Translations under genes and position numbers: made by a program
Shown: positions 11,811 through 25,799 of the stretch, piece after piece
How positions within the stretch are numbered: the stretch's first letter is position 1
Layout of the letters: the number at the start of each line of letters is the position of its first letter
Notes under the pieces: model-generated
The model's input: only the letters and a program-made list of their open reading frames with translations
What the model was told of the DNA's origin: nothing
Database searches by the model: none
Assembly (NCBI GenBank): GCA_030686995.1
Contig: CM060687.1
Coordinates: 165,510,770 to 165,574,769 of the forward strand
Source of the DNA: Artemisia argyi
Taxonomy: Eukaryota; Streptophyta; Magnoliopsida; Asterales; Asteraceae
DNA: 64,000 nt
Direction of reading: 5' to 3'

Positions 11811-14800
11811 ATGATGAGACGTTCCGGCATTGTGCTATTAGCGATTGTTTTTGTCGGTATAATTTTTATACCTTCGATTTGATTATGTTGATATGTTTTT
11901 GTTTTGAATATAGCATGCATGTTTTTGTTTTGTGTAAATTTGCTGGTATAAGTTGAATTTGATTAAGAATTTGTTTATGTTGATTATGAGTTAAGTGTTA
12001 CACGTAAAACAAAAAGAAAAAAAGAAAAATAAAAATAAAAAGAAAACATTACTTAATTGTAATCATTATATGTGAAGAATTAGAATGCCCTCCAAATTTG
12101 GTTGTTAGTTAAAACGTTGTTGTTTCAGTTATGTTTAAAGTCGATCATGATTCATGCTTAACGTTTTGTAATTAGTTTTAATTTATTCTTAGTCTTATTG
12201 ATTGTAAGAAGAAAAAATCGTTATATATATGATCGTTAAGAAAGTTATATAATTGACCGATAAATTTTGCTAAGAAGATTAGATTTTAATGCTGGTAATC
12301 TGTGTTTTAGTTCAATGTGCAATTGACAGTTAGATTTTGATATGTTGATTATTAGGCTTAAATTTTGTTTGAATTCGAGCATGAGTACTTGTATAAGTTT
12401 GTTGATCAATTTCGTTACATTTTGTTTGAGATCAACAGTGCTAAAAAGTCTCTTATGTGCTAAGAAAGAAATCGTTGAGATAGCTAGTTTATTTGAGATC
12501 GCCTAAGTTTATTTGGATTAACACTGATAGATTAATTGTCTGTTGTTTAATGCGTAACTGGCAATTGAATAAGTTAGTGTTTGAATTTTGATCTGTTATA
12601 TTAAATTCAGTTGATTCGTCTGCATAAATTGATAAGTTGGAATTCGAGTGATTTATTTTCAGCGCAATCACATGATAGATATGCTGACATCGTTTTACAA
12701 CCAAATTTATCAACCCCTCTACAAAAATTTGCTGTTATGAAAGTTTTTTTACAGACTGGTCGTTATATATATTGATCACGGAGATTAGCAATTGATACTG
12801 ATAAAATTGTCTCATTTAGTTTAGTCACATTGTAGATATGTTGACATGCTAATTTCACCACAATTCGCTTAATGATTGAATTAAATATATCATTCTATAT
12901 CGTTTTTAGGGTGCAATTTGATTTTTCTATTAGCTTCTGTTTCATTGTTGACGTGTGATGAAAAGTTAAAAAGATGATTAATTTAAAGTACTAATCCGTA
13001 ATGCATTACAGGTTGCCTATTTGCAATTTCAATAATTGCAAAAGAAGAAGAGAAGAAGTTGGGTACTGTTATTGGGATTGATCTTGGGACTACCTATTCT
13101 TGTGTTGGTGTTTACAAGGATGGTCGTGTTGAAATTATAGCAAACGACCAAGGAAATCGTATCACTCCATCATGGGTGGCTTTCACAGACTCCGAGAGGC
13201 TGATTGGTGACGGTGCAAAGAATCAGGCGGCTGTAAATGCCGAAAGGACAATCTTTGATGTTAAGAGGCTGATTGGACGAAAGTATGAACCTTTCAATAT
13301 GTCTGTGTGTAGATACTGGATTTGTGCTGTTTTACATTGTTAAACGTATTATCGTTGTATGACAGGTTTGAGGACAAAGAAGTCCAAAGGGATTCAAAGC
13401 TTCTTCCGTATAAGATTGTGAACAGAGACGGGAAGCCATATATCCAAGTCCAAAAGGATGGTGAAAATAAGGTTTTCAGTCCTGAAGAGATAAGCGCTAT
13501 GGTTTTAACCAAAATGAAAGAGACAGCCGAAGAGTATCTTGGATATAAAATTAAGGATGCTGTTGTCACAGTTCCTGGTAAGTTAATTACATATATCTGA
13601 ACAGTATTTAGTATTGCGCTGTTGAGCCATTTTGTTGATTGTTTGTTTTACGATTCTTTATGCAGCATACTTTAATGATGCCCAAAGACAGGCTACCAAG
13701 GACGCTGGTGTGATTGCTGGTTTGAATGTTGCCAGAATCATTAATGAACCAACGGCTGCTGCTATCGCGTACGGCTTAGACAAGACAGATGGTGAAAAGA
13801 ACATCCTTGTTTTTGATCTTGGTGGTGGAACATTTGATGTCAGTATCTTGACAATAGATAATGGTGTTTTTGAGGTTCTTGCCACAAATGGAGACACCCA
13901 TCTTGGAGGCGAAGACTTTGACCAAAGGATCATGGAATACTTCATCAAATTGATCAAGAAGAAGTATGGAAAAGACATCAGCAAGGACAATCGAGCTCTT
14001 GGAAAGCTAAGAAGGGAAGCTGAGCGTGCCAAGAGAGCCTTGAGTAACCAGCATCAAGTTCGTGTTGAGATCGAGTCACTTTTTGATGGTGTGGATTTCT
14101 CTGAGCCATTGACTCGTGCTCGGTTTGAGGAGCTGAACAGTGACTTGTTCAAAAAGACCATGGGACCTGTGAAGAAGGCCATGGATGATGCAAACTTAAA
14201 GAAGAGCCAAATCGATGAAATTGTTCTTGTTGGTGGAAGCACCAGAATCCCAAAGGTTCAACAACTCCTTAGGGATTACTTTGACGGAAAGGAACCAAAC
14301 AAGGGTGTGAACCCTGATGAGGCTGTTGCGTATGGTGCTGCAGTTCAAGGAGCCATTTTGAGCGGAGAGGGTGGCGATGCCACTAAAAGTAATTTATTTT
14401 TCTTATTTATTTCCATTCATATTTTCACTAATTGAATAAAGCAATGCTAATGCTAATGCTACTGATGTTCTTACTTGTAGATGTCATTCTTATAGACATG
14501 GCTCCACTTACCCTCGGTATTGAAACCGTTGGAGGAGTTATGACCAAATTGATCCCAAGGCAAACTGTGATCCCAACCAAGAAATCTCAAGTATTCTCCA
14601 CCTACCAGGATCAGCAGACCGTTGTCTCTATCAAGGTACTTTTTTCTTTAAAATTTACAGCATGGGAATTGAGTATTTTATCCTGAATTAGAGCTCATTG
14701 AACCTTGAATTATTGTTCAGGTTTATGAAGGTGAAAGAAGTCTCACAAAGGATTGTAGACTTCTTGGAACATTTGATCTCTCTGGAATTCCTCCAGCTCC

Positions 14801-15617
14801 AAGGTTTGTCACCTATTAATTTAAACTTTAGATGTCGAGTAATGGGTCAAATGGGTTGCAAATGGTTTCTGATCTTCTTGTTTGGATTTCATAAATTATT
14901 ACTATGTTAAGAAAAGTCAATATTATCAATAGTAATAATGTAAGTTTATTTAACAAATCGGTAAGAAGATTTAGGCATGTGAATGTACTAGTTATTGTAA
15001 ATGACTCGAGATTTTCTATATAAATATCTGACAGTCATCTTATTCAATGTTGTGTAAATCACATTTTTATTCTTTCGTGGGTGCTATAACATGTTTATTG
15101 TTATTGTTAATTCAGGGGAACCCCGCAAATTGAAGTCACGTTTGAAGTAGACGTCAATGGTATCTTGACCGTGAAGGCAGAAGACAAGGCTTCTGGCAAA
15201 TCAGAAAAGATCACAATCACTAATGAAAAGGGTCGATTGAGCCAAGACGAAATTGACCTTATGGTTAAAGAAGCAGAAGAGTACGCTGAGAAAGACAAGA
15301 AAGAAAAAGAAAAGATTGAGGCCCGAAACACCCTTGAAACTTACATCTACAACATGAAGAGCCAAATCAACGACAAAGATAAGTTGGCTGACAAACTCGA
15401 AGAAGATGAGAAAGAAAAGATCGAAACCGCAACGAAGGAGGCACTTGAATGGATGGATGACAACCAATCAGCTGAGAAAGAGGAGTATGATGAGAAGATA
15501 AAAGAAGTCGAAGCTGTTTGTAACCCGATCATAACGGCTGTTTATCAGAGGTCTGGTGGGGCCCCGGGTGGTGGTTCGGAATCTACAGAAGATGACGAGG
15601 ATCATGATGAGCTTTAG
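11811..15617 (+). CDS. BIP: ER lumenal Hsp70 chaperone BiP (copy A), 7 exons, intact
   Basis: Exons: 11811-11856, 13012-13282, 13366-13577, 13666-14388, 14481-14635, 14721-14803, 15116-15617. All introns are GT-AG and the phases agree, giving 663 residues, the usual BiP length. BiP binds unfolded secretory proteins in an ATP-driven cycle and is a main target of the unfolded protein response. Exon 1 encodes the signal peptide (hydrophobic core near residues 7-24), followed by a KEEEKKLG segment. The ATPase domain has IDLGTTYS (38-45) and DLGGGTFD (227-234). The interdomain linker lies near 418-424. The substrate-binding domain and helical lid follow, ending in HDEL (660-663) for ER retrieval. 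Two start codons adjoin (11811 and 11814); either keeps the signal peptide. The 1.16-kb first intron separates promoter and leader from the body, as in other plant BiP genes. Regulation by ER stress is inferred from the P-UPRE upstream. Confidence 0.95.
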
Positions 15618-17336
15618 ATTGAGTTTTTGTGTTTGGTGAATAATGGTACAGAACTACAGATAGACAAGAATAGATAGGGTAGTTAGCATGCTTTTTGGGA
15701 TTATTATTTGTGTTTTCTTTGCTTATTCTTTTTGGTTTAGGTAAATACAAACTGATGTTTACACAGCTTGCGTACATGTTAAGTACATTCTAGTTACTTG
15801 TTCATCGTGTTTAAATGACTTAAGATGGCAACCGATGCACACTGGTCTAGTGATCTTGTATGAGTACATAGGGCCTAGGGGTAAATACTGAAACCGCAAA
15901 ATTCAGTCAGACCATACCAATTCTGTTGGTTTTGTAATTGTCCGGTTTTGTGTTGATTCGAGCTGGTCAATTCTGTTCAGTTTAGATTATTAGTCCTATA
16001 TGAGATTAACAGGTGGTCTTATGTTCAACGGGTACTAACTGAGTTTCTTGAACCACTGGTTTGACTTTTGAGATTTACTTCCAAAAGGGTGTCTAAAATT
16101 GCAATGCGTAATAAAAACTTAAGTCTTGTAAAGGATCATTTAGTTACTAGTTTGCAGTATTGGTTTTTGAATATCAGTGATGGGCTGGTTGGTGCAGACT
16201 TGCATATATGACAACTTCAGAAGGACGTCTGAGATTCACATTTAAACCCTTTATTCTTAAGTTTCTGGCCCGTATATTATAGGTTTTAGTCTTGTAATAT
16301 TCAAGGGGGTGTTTTGTTTTAGCCTATTTTTTGGACTCATTAGCTTATGTTGCCAAAGTAAGCTTATTTTAGTGTTTGGAGAAGCTTATAAGCTAACGGG
16401 TTGCTCACCCATATCTGGCCAAAATAAGCATTAAAGTAAAATCATATTTTGTCGAATACTCAAAACTGTGACTTTACATCATTTTCTACCAACTCGAAGT
16501 TCAAAATATATATCAATCGGCTAATAGATGTTATTTTTTTTAATTATTTTTTGTGTGCTGCAGCGCTCAAATGCGATCTTCAGTTCGCTATTAGAACTAG
16601 CTCAGTTTCATTTTGTCACAAGTTTGGTGCTTCATATATATACAGAAAAATCCAGTTTCCTCAACTAAAAGTTTCTGTATATGTTAGTATATGTTACTCA
16701 GTTCTGTTGTCACTTGCTAATAATAGAGAAAGTATGAATTACATGACTGCACGAGCCACATCCCCTGCTTGTTTGATCAATCAAGCTGAGGTTTTTCAAC
16801 ATCAATACACAATATATAAATAGCAAAAACACATATTATTTACAATGAACAGGTTATGCCGTTATTAGGTATATAAAAAAAACCGACCGAGCATTAAGAT
16901 TTCCACCAATTTCTTGCTTTTATATGTTGAAACACCCAACACATATTCAACTAGAATTGCACTTTGTTTTACTGTATCAAGGCCTAACGCATAGATTGCT
17001 AAATATCTCACCCCGCATGTGCATAATAAAGAAGTCACACAATCAATGGTATTCACCTCATCACCATAGTTTGTCTGCAGCTACAGAAAAGACGCACTAT
17101 CATGAAAACCAAAAACACTTGCAGCAAACCATAGTAGCAGATGCAAAAGTGGTTCTACTTTACAGACTAAAAACCATAAAAATAAAACTTGAAGAAAAAA
17201 TATACGAAAATGCCAACAAGAGTACTCCACTTGTGATTGAATTAAATAAGAGAATTGTGTACATCAGCAATAGGAAGTTATAAAGACATCTAAGGTTTTA
17301 TTGTTTTTAATAAACAAAGAACTCTCTTAGTAGGAC
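15618..17336. other. 3' flank of BiP copy A and intergenic DNA
   Basis: The first ~350 bases (UTR with 'ggtgaataatggtacag' and 'tttgggattattatttgtg') recur behind copies B, C and D and so mark the duplicated unit. Further on, 16300-16440 holds palindromic 'aagcttataagct' sequence that looks MITE-like, but no clean ends were found. Open frames at 16449-16823 and 16924-17283 have no recognisable domain and are not called. Confidence 0.5.
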
Positions 17337-17800
17337 TTAATTCCGGCGTATCAAGCTACCAACACCCATAAAAAGACCAAACGTTGCAGCCAAACCAAGC
17401 GTTACTTCTCCGACATGTCTTATCTTCATAAGTCCAGGTATCTGCTTCCCATCATGAAATATATCATTATCATTATATGTTTAAAATAAAAGCTTCAAGA
17501 ATGATAATAAGATCGTACCCTGCACCTAAAGGCATCATAAGTTCCATATGCAGAGCCTGAAAATTAAATTGATATACAAATGATCAAATTATAATGGAAA
17601 AGCTTGCTAAGATCAAGCTAAAGTCGCTCAGCATTTTTAAAGTGTTCGAAACACAATCTGTTGCAGCTAGTGTTTTAAAAGAATTAAGAAACAAAAAGCA
17701 ACTATAATGATAATAAGAAGGGTTTACCAAAAGCGACACCAAGGGCACTACCATAAGCAACTCCGGTTGTTATTCTTGACAGACAACTATCTTTGGCCAT
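17337..17800 (-). CDS. ROMO1: ROMO1/Mgr2-like mitochondrial inner-membrane protein, 3 exons
   Basis: Minus-strand exons 17800-17728, 17556-17519 and 17441-17337 join in frame through GT-AG introns into 71 residues, close to the ~74 of plant homologues. The start MAKDSCLSRI, the Gly/Ala-rich first helix, the YGTYDAF turn and the IPGLMKIRHVGEVTLG to GLFMGVGSLI second helix follow the plant reactive-oxygen-species-modulator-1 pattern. The family forms a two-helix hairpin with GxxxG-type packing; the yeast relative Mgr2 gates the TIM23 protein-import channel. There are no frame breaks. The C-terminus (IRRN) is a little shorter than usual. Each exon is too short to stand out as an open frame alone; the call rests on homology I recognise by reading. 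Confidence 0.85.
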
Positions 17801-18099
17801 CTTTATCTCCAAGTTTAGCCGTATGTATGTGTGTTTTGACGTGTTTTTGTTTAAGACAGAAGCTGTTTATTTTCTTATAGGTTTCGAATCTTCATTTTAT
17901 AGTTTTAGTACAATGTTTTTAAGGTATGCGCTAAATTTTACTTGAAGAAAAAGACAAGAAAAACCTAAAATAAAAAGAGTTTTTTATTTATTACTCGGTT
18001 ATAAAAATATAAAAGATATCTGGCTTGTGTTTAAAGATAATAAATATAATTTGTTACTCAGTCAATATCGATTATCAAATACTAGACGAGTACCCGTGC
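17801..18099. other. Upstream region of the ROMO1-like gene
   Basis: Non-coding A/T-rich sequence expected to hold the leader and promoter of the minus-strand gene. No definite promoter element was assigned. Confidence 0.4.
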
Positions 18100-18820
18100 A
18101 TAGCAACGAATTTTATAGCGATAGATCGTTTAGTGATAAAAAAAAGTTTATGGGTTATAAACGAAAAATAATAAAAGTTTGAAGATTTAGAGATTAAACA
18201 TAATGTTTTGAAACCCGGTTCGAACCGTTCTGGACGAAAAATGGGTCGATTTAAATCGAGTGAACCTGACGGGTTGGGTCGAAAACGGGTCAAATTAAAC
18301 CGGGTCAACCCGCCGGGTTTGAAGCGTCACAGGTCAACCCGGTTTTCGATGTGTATTAATAGTTTCATTTTGAAATATATGTTTTCGTATGGCTTTTATT
18401 AGTTAGACGAACCGGTGGCGACACCTGTTCCCGGTTGAACCCGTTGTTCCGGTTCAGTTTCAAAACTATATATACCATCAACTTGTTAGCTTGTATGAAG
18501 CTTTGTGTGTTTTATTAATTTGTATAATGTGTAAAATAACATTAGTTAGTATGTTAATTATTTTATATTTAGATTATGTTGTAGCTTGTTTAAATTGTAC
18601 ATTGTGAAAATTTTATTGTACTTTTTAGTAAGGGGTGTTTTAATTGGTTGTTTTTAATTTGATATATATATACTTTTAATTGGTTGTACAATGTGAATAA
18701 ATTATTGTACTTTAAAGTTATGGGGTGTTTTAATAAGAGTATTAATTATACTATACATTTCTCTCACCTTTAACTTTCAAGATTTCACTTTTCAAGATTT
18801 GACCATACATTCTTTATAGC
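18100..18820 (+). repeat. Local direct repeat, unit 1
   Basis: It contains 'ttatagcga.a.at.gttta', then 'taaacataatg.cttgaaacccggttcga', then a G+C-rich block built on 'accgggtcaaccc.ccgggtttgaagcgtc', and 'ttaattggttgtacaatgtgaataaat.attgtac'. The same order recurs in the next unit. Unit 1 is longer because of about 290 extra bases between the G+C-rich block and the 'ttggttgt' part. The open frame across the block has no known domain. Confidence 0.6.
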
Positions 18821-19260
18821 GACAAATAGTTTATTCATCAAAAAAAATTTATAAGTTATAAATGAAAAATAATAATAGTTTGAATATTTAGGAATTAAAC
18901 ATAATGTCTTGAAACCCGGTTCGACCCTGGTGGTTCAACCGGGTGAACTGTTCCGGTCGAAAAATTGGTTGATTTAAACCGGGTCAACTTGCTAGGTTGG
19001 GTCGAAAACTGGTCAAATTAAATCGGTTCAACCCGTCTGATTTGAAGCGTCCCGAGTCAACCCGGTTTGTGATTTGTATTAATTGGTTGTATTTAATTTG
19101 GTAGATATGTTTTTAATTGGTTGTACAATGTGAATAAATCATTGTACTTTTAAGTAATGATGTGTTTTAATAAGAGTATTAATTATATTTCATAATTTTC
19201 TTTAATAAGATTTTTCAAGATTTCTACTTTTCAAGATTGACCATTTGTCCTTTATACATT
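18821..19260 (+). repeat. Local direct repeat, unit 2
   Basis: Shorter and more compact partner of unit 1, with the same landmarks in the same order. Tandem duplication, or two adjacent insertions of one unrecognised mobile element, would both explain it. No terminal inverted repeats or target duplications were found. Confidence 0.6.
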
Positions 19261-20042
19261 GTATAGATAGGAGTGAGCAACTTAAATAATCAGTTTATTA
19301 TACAAACGTATAACCAAAAATCGATTAGTTTTTGTCGAATAATAAATAGATGTCATATTCAAAGTCTTGTGTTTAACGTATTCTGAGAGAGACGACATAT
19401 TAAAAGAGTAAGCTATGAAAGCAAGTTGGTGGTTCAATCTATGAAATGTGGAAAGTTTTTTTTTTCCCTTCCTCCTTCTAATCTTGGTCTGTTTTGTAAT
19501 TCTACAAGGACTAAATGTGACAAAAGTATAATATTTGGTTTGAAGTGTAAATGTCACACCTTGAAACCCGTCGAGATATTTTATTAAAATACCCATATAT
19601 AAATTTGACTATAATATTTATGTGTTTGAAAATCTATTATAATTAGTTAGTCAATCAGTTTAAGTGGAATGTCAAACTAAAAGTTTAAATGTTAAGTATA
19701 TAGGAATTAGGGATGGCAACGGGGCGGATTTGGGGCAGGGCGACCATCCCCATCCTAGAAAGGATTGAGGAAAAAGAAAGCTTATGTGTCATTTGTCGAA
19801 TATTTTGTAGGTTTATGAGGACAAAGAAAGCTTAAGGATTGAAGCATGTTGGAAGTTACTTGCCGTTTTGTATTAGTAGGCAAGCAGTCAACTTAGTACC
19901 TTGCTAAAAAAATTTAAACACCCCTAAGTGTTTTTAAATTGTTGTATTTTGGTACTTAAACGCTTTTAAGTTCAGCTTTTCAGATTTGATTATGTATATG
20001 ATAATGTTAAGTGTATAATATGAAAATAGGTGTTTGTACAAA
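19261..20042. other. Intergenic, possible BiP exon-6 remnant
   Basis: Mostly unremarkable A/T-rich DNA. 'gggatggcaacggggcgg' (about 19708) is a motif often seen at plant transposon ends, but no partner end was found. 19812-19858 resembles the start of BiP exon 6 ('gtttatgagg.caaagaaag' preceded by 'tttgtag'), though weakly. The minus-strand open frame at 19282-19596 is not supported by any feature. Confidence 0.35.
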
Positions 20043-20257
20043 TAGTGGCGAAGCTTGGATTTTTCGAGTGGGGGGTCGGGATCTAAAATTTTTTTTTCCT
20101 AAAACTATGGGGGGTCGAAACCGAATTAAATTGGGGGGGGGCGAAACCGAAAATACCGAAATTTTTCTACACGAAAACTATATACCTCTACATCGCAAAA
20201 AAAATTTCGGGAGGTCGGCCGCCCCCCCCCCCCCCCCCCTATGAAGCTGCGCCACTG
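20043..20257. mobile_element. hAT-type MITE, 215 bp, 8-bp target duplication
   Basis: A perfect 8-bp duplication TGTACAAA (20035-20042 and 20258-20265) flanks imperfect terminal repeats, TAGTGGCGAAGCTTGGAT on the left and CAGTGGCGCAGCTTCAT read inward from the right. The 8-bp duplication and 'CAGTGGCG' ends fit the hAT superfamily. The interior has G runs and an 18-base C run (20222-20239) and no coding capacity. Confidence 0.8.
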
Positions 20258-20770
20258 TGTACAAACACCTGCATTTTGGTATATTAGACTTTCACGTGTT
20301 CTTAATGTCAAAACTTCGTATAAACATAAAATATATAATGATTGAAACATGTTGTGAGTTTCGTGAATCATCTAGTCGTGTAAGTCTAGTTTTCATAAAT
20401 TGTGAAATTGTAGGTCAAAAGGTTTATACGGCGTATAGGATTTTAGTTTAAAAAAATGGTTTGGGGCGTTTCAATAAATTGAAGGATAAGTCGCGCCTTT
20501 CGAATCTATAGGGGTATATATGCATCGCTTTAGCTCTAGAGTTCATTATGTTTTTTTTTTTGAGATTTGGCCGTACAATAGCAACATACTTTTTCAAATG
20601 TTTCAATCTAGTACGCGTACTATTTTTTGTCCCACTTAATGTAACAAACTTTCATTTTTTGTTCCATTCTACCCAAAAGTTACCGGTTACCGGGAAAAAA
20701 GCTTCAAAATTGGGAAAAATGCCTACGTTACATATTTAATACTTGAGTAAATAGCAACGTACTTTTTCAA
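20258..20770. other. Intergenic, nothing recognised
   Basis: A/T-rich sequence running into the minisatellite before the assembly gap. The short open frames here have no recognisable features. Confidence 0.4.
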
Positions 20771-20797
20771 ATGTGCCTATCTAGTACTCGTACTATT

Positions 20798-20935
20798 TTC
20801 GTCCGTTTTTATAAGTTTTTGTTCGCTTTTATACGTTTTCTTACGTTTCGTTCGTTTTTGCACATTTTTGTCCGTTTTTACACGCTTTCATTCGTTTTTA
20901 CACGCTTTTGTCCATTTTTACATGTTGTCGTTCGT
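20798..20935 (+). repeat. Minisatellite of ~20-bp units at the gap edge
   Basis: Imperfect tandem units of the form 'cgtttttacacgcttttgtc' run to the last called base before the gap. The array is the likely reason the assembly broke here. Short open frames running into the N stretch are artefacts. Confidence 0.7.
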
Positions 20936-21435
20936 NNNNNNNNNNNNNNNNNNNNNNNNNNNNNNNNNNNNNNNNNNNNNNNNNNNNNNNNNNNNNNNNN
21001 NNNNNNNNNNNNNNNNNNNNNNNNNNNNNNNNNNNNNNNNNNNNNNNNNNNNNNNNNNNNNNNNNNNNNNNNNNNNNNNNNNNNNNNNNNNNNNNNNNNN
21101 NNNNNNNNNNNNNNNNNNNNNNNNNNNNNNNNNNNNNNNNNNNNNNNNNNNNNNNNNNNNNNNNNNNNNNNNNNNNNNNNNNNNNNNNNNNNNNNNNNNN
21201 NNNNNNNNNNNNNNNNNNNNNNNNNNNNNNNNNNNNNNNNNNNNNNNNNNNNNNNNNNNNNNNNNNNNNNNNNNNNNNNNNNNNNNNNNNNNNNNNNNNN
21301 NNNNNNNNNNNNNNNNNNNNNNNNNNNNNNNNNNNNNNNNNNNNNNNNNNNNNNNNNNNNNNNNNNNNNNNNNNNNNNNNNNNNNNNNNNNNNNNNNNNN
21401 NNNNNNNNNNNNNNNNNNNNNNNNNNNNNNNNNNN
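20936..21435. other. Assembly gap (500 N)
   Basis: Exactly 500 unknown bases, a round number that suggests a gap of unknown true size. By comparison with copy A, it should hold the promoter and start codon of BiP copy B. Confidence 0.95.
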
Positions 21436-24707
<3,272 letters not shown>

Positions 24708-25799
24708 CTTTAGATTGAGTATTTGTGTTTAGTGAAAAGCGGTACAGATAGATGAGAATAGATAGGGTTGTTAGCATACTTTTTGGGATTATTATTTGTG
24801 TTTACTTTGCTTATTCTTCTGGTTAAGGTAAATACAAACTTATGTTTACACAACTTTCCTACATGTTAAGTACACTCTAGTTACCTATTCAAGATGACAA
24901 CCGATGCTGCAATGCACACTGGTCTGGTACTCTGGTACGAGTACATAACCTATTTGAACTAGTTTGGTTTCAGTTTGGTTCCGAATTAAAAGGGTTCAGT
25001 CACGAATTGGAGCCTACTATATATAGAAAAATCCAGTTTCCTCAGCTAACTGGTCAGTTCTGTTCACTTGCTGAGGTTTTTCAACATCAATAAAACACAT
25101 GTTATTTACAATGAATATATAAGAAAATCAAACATATATACCATATGATAGAATATATTTTTTACTACATTTAGTTTCACTTAGTTTTATTTATTCCAAT
25201 GATGTAGGTTTAAAACATCAACTTTGTTTTATTATCTACCATCAATTATTTTCACGGTTAAGTTAATTATAGAAGACCTTTTTTCTTAATTTAACAAAAA
25301 AGCTTTTGCTGTTCTCAAAGTTGACCGAGTAGGATGAAGCTATTCTTTGTAATATTACTTTTAATGGTCCAGCGCTAATTTGGTATATTTGGCCTACTCA
25401 AGATAAAAATTATAACTTCCTCACTGCGCGCATCATCGACAAAGTCAATAACCAACTTGCAACCTAATAAATTGAGCAGTTTTGGCAAATTATTTGTGCA
25501 TTAACTTATTATATACATTGTCTAACAAACGCTAATATGCCTTTGATCCCATATACCATATATTTATTGCATAAGATATGTGCCAACTGCCAAGTCTTTG
25601 TTTATAAATGACAGAGTAATCGACGTGCGTAAAAGATCTAGAATTATCTGTACGTCATTGGCTGCCATCATCAACCAAAGTCAATGCATTAGCTACAAAG
25701 ATGAGAAGATTTACAGCAACCTTGTTCATTATATATATATGACCTTTTGTAACAAGTACTAATATGCATTAGGTATCGTATTATCTTTAGCACTATCTA
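24708..25799. other. 3' flank of BiP copy B and intergenic DNA
   Basis: About 350 bases of conserved BiP-unit 3' flank ('tttttgggattattatttgtg' to 'aaaaatccagtttcctcagc', ending near 25050), then unremarkable A/T-rich sequence up to the ankyrin gene. No further gene was found. Confidence 0.5.

Noticed and set aside
16449..17283. Two ~120-codon plus-strand frames between BiP A and the ROMO1-like gene
   Set aside because: No domain, no start context and no similarity to anything recognised; AT-rich composition gives such frames by chance.
19812..19858. Possible fifth BiP copy (exon 6 fragment)
   Set aside because: Similarity covers about 45 bases with gaps and no neighbouring exon is found; mentioned only as a possibility.
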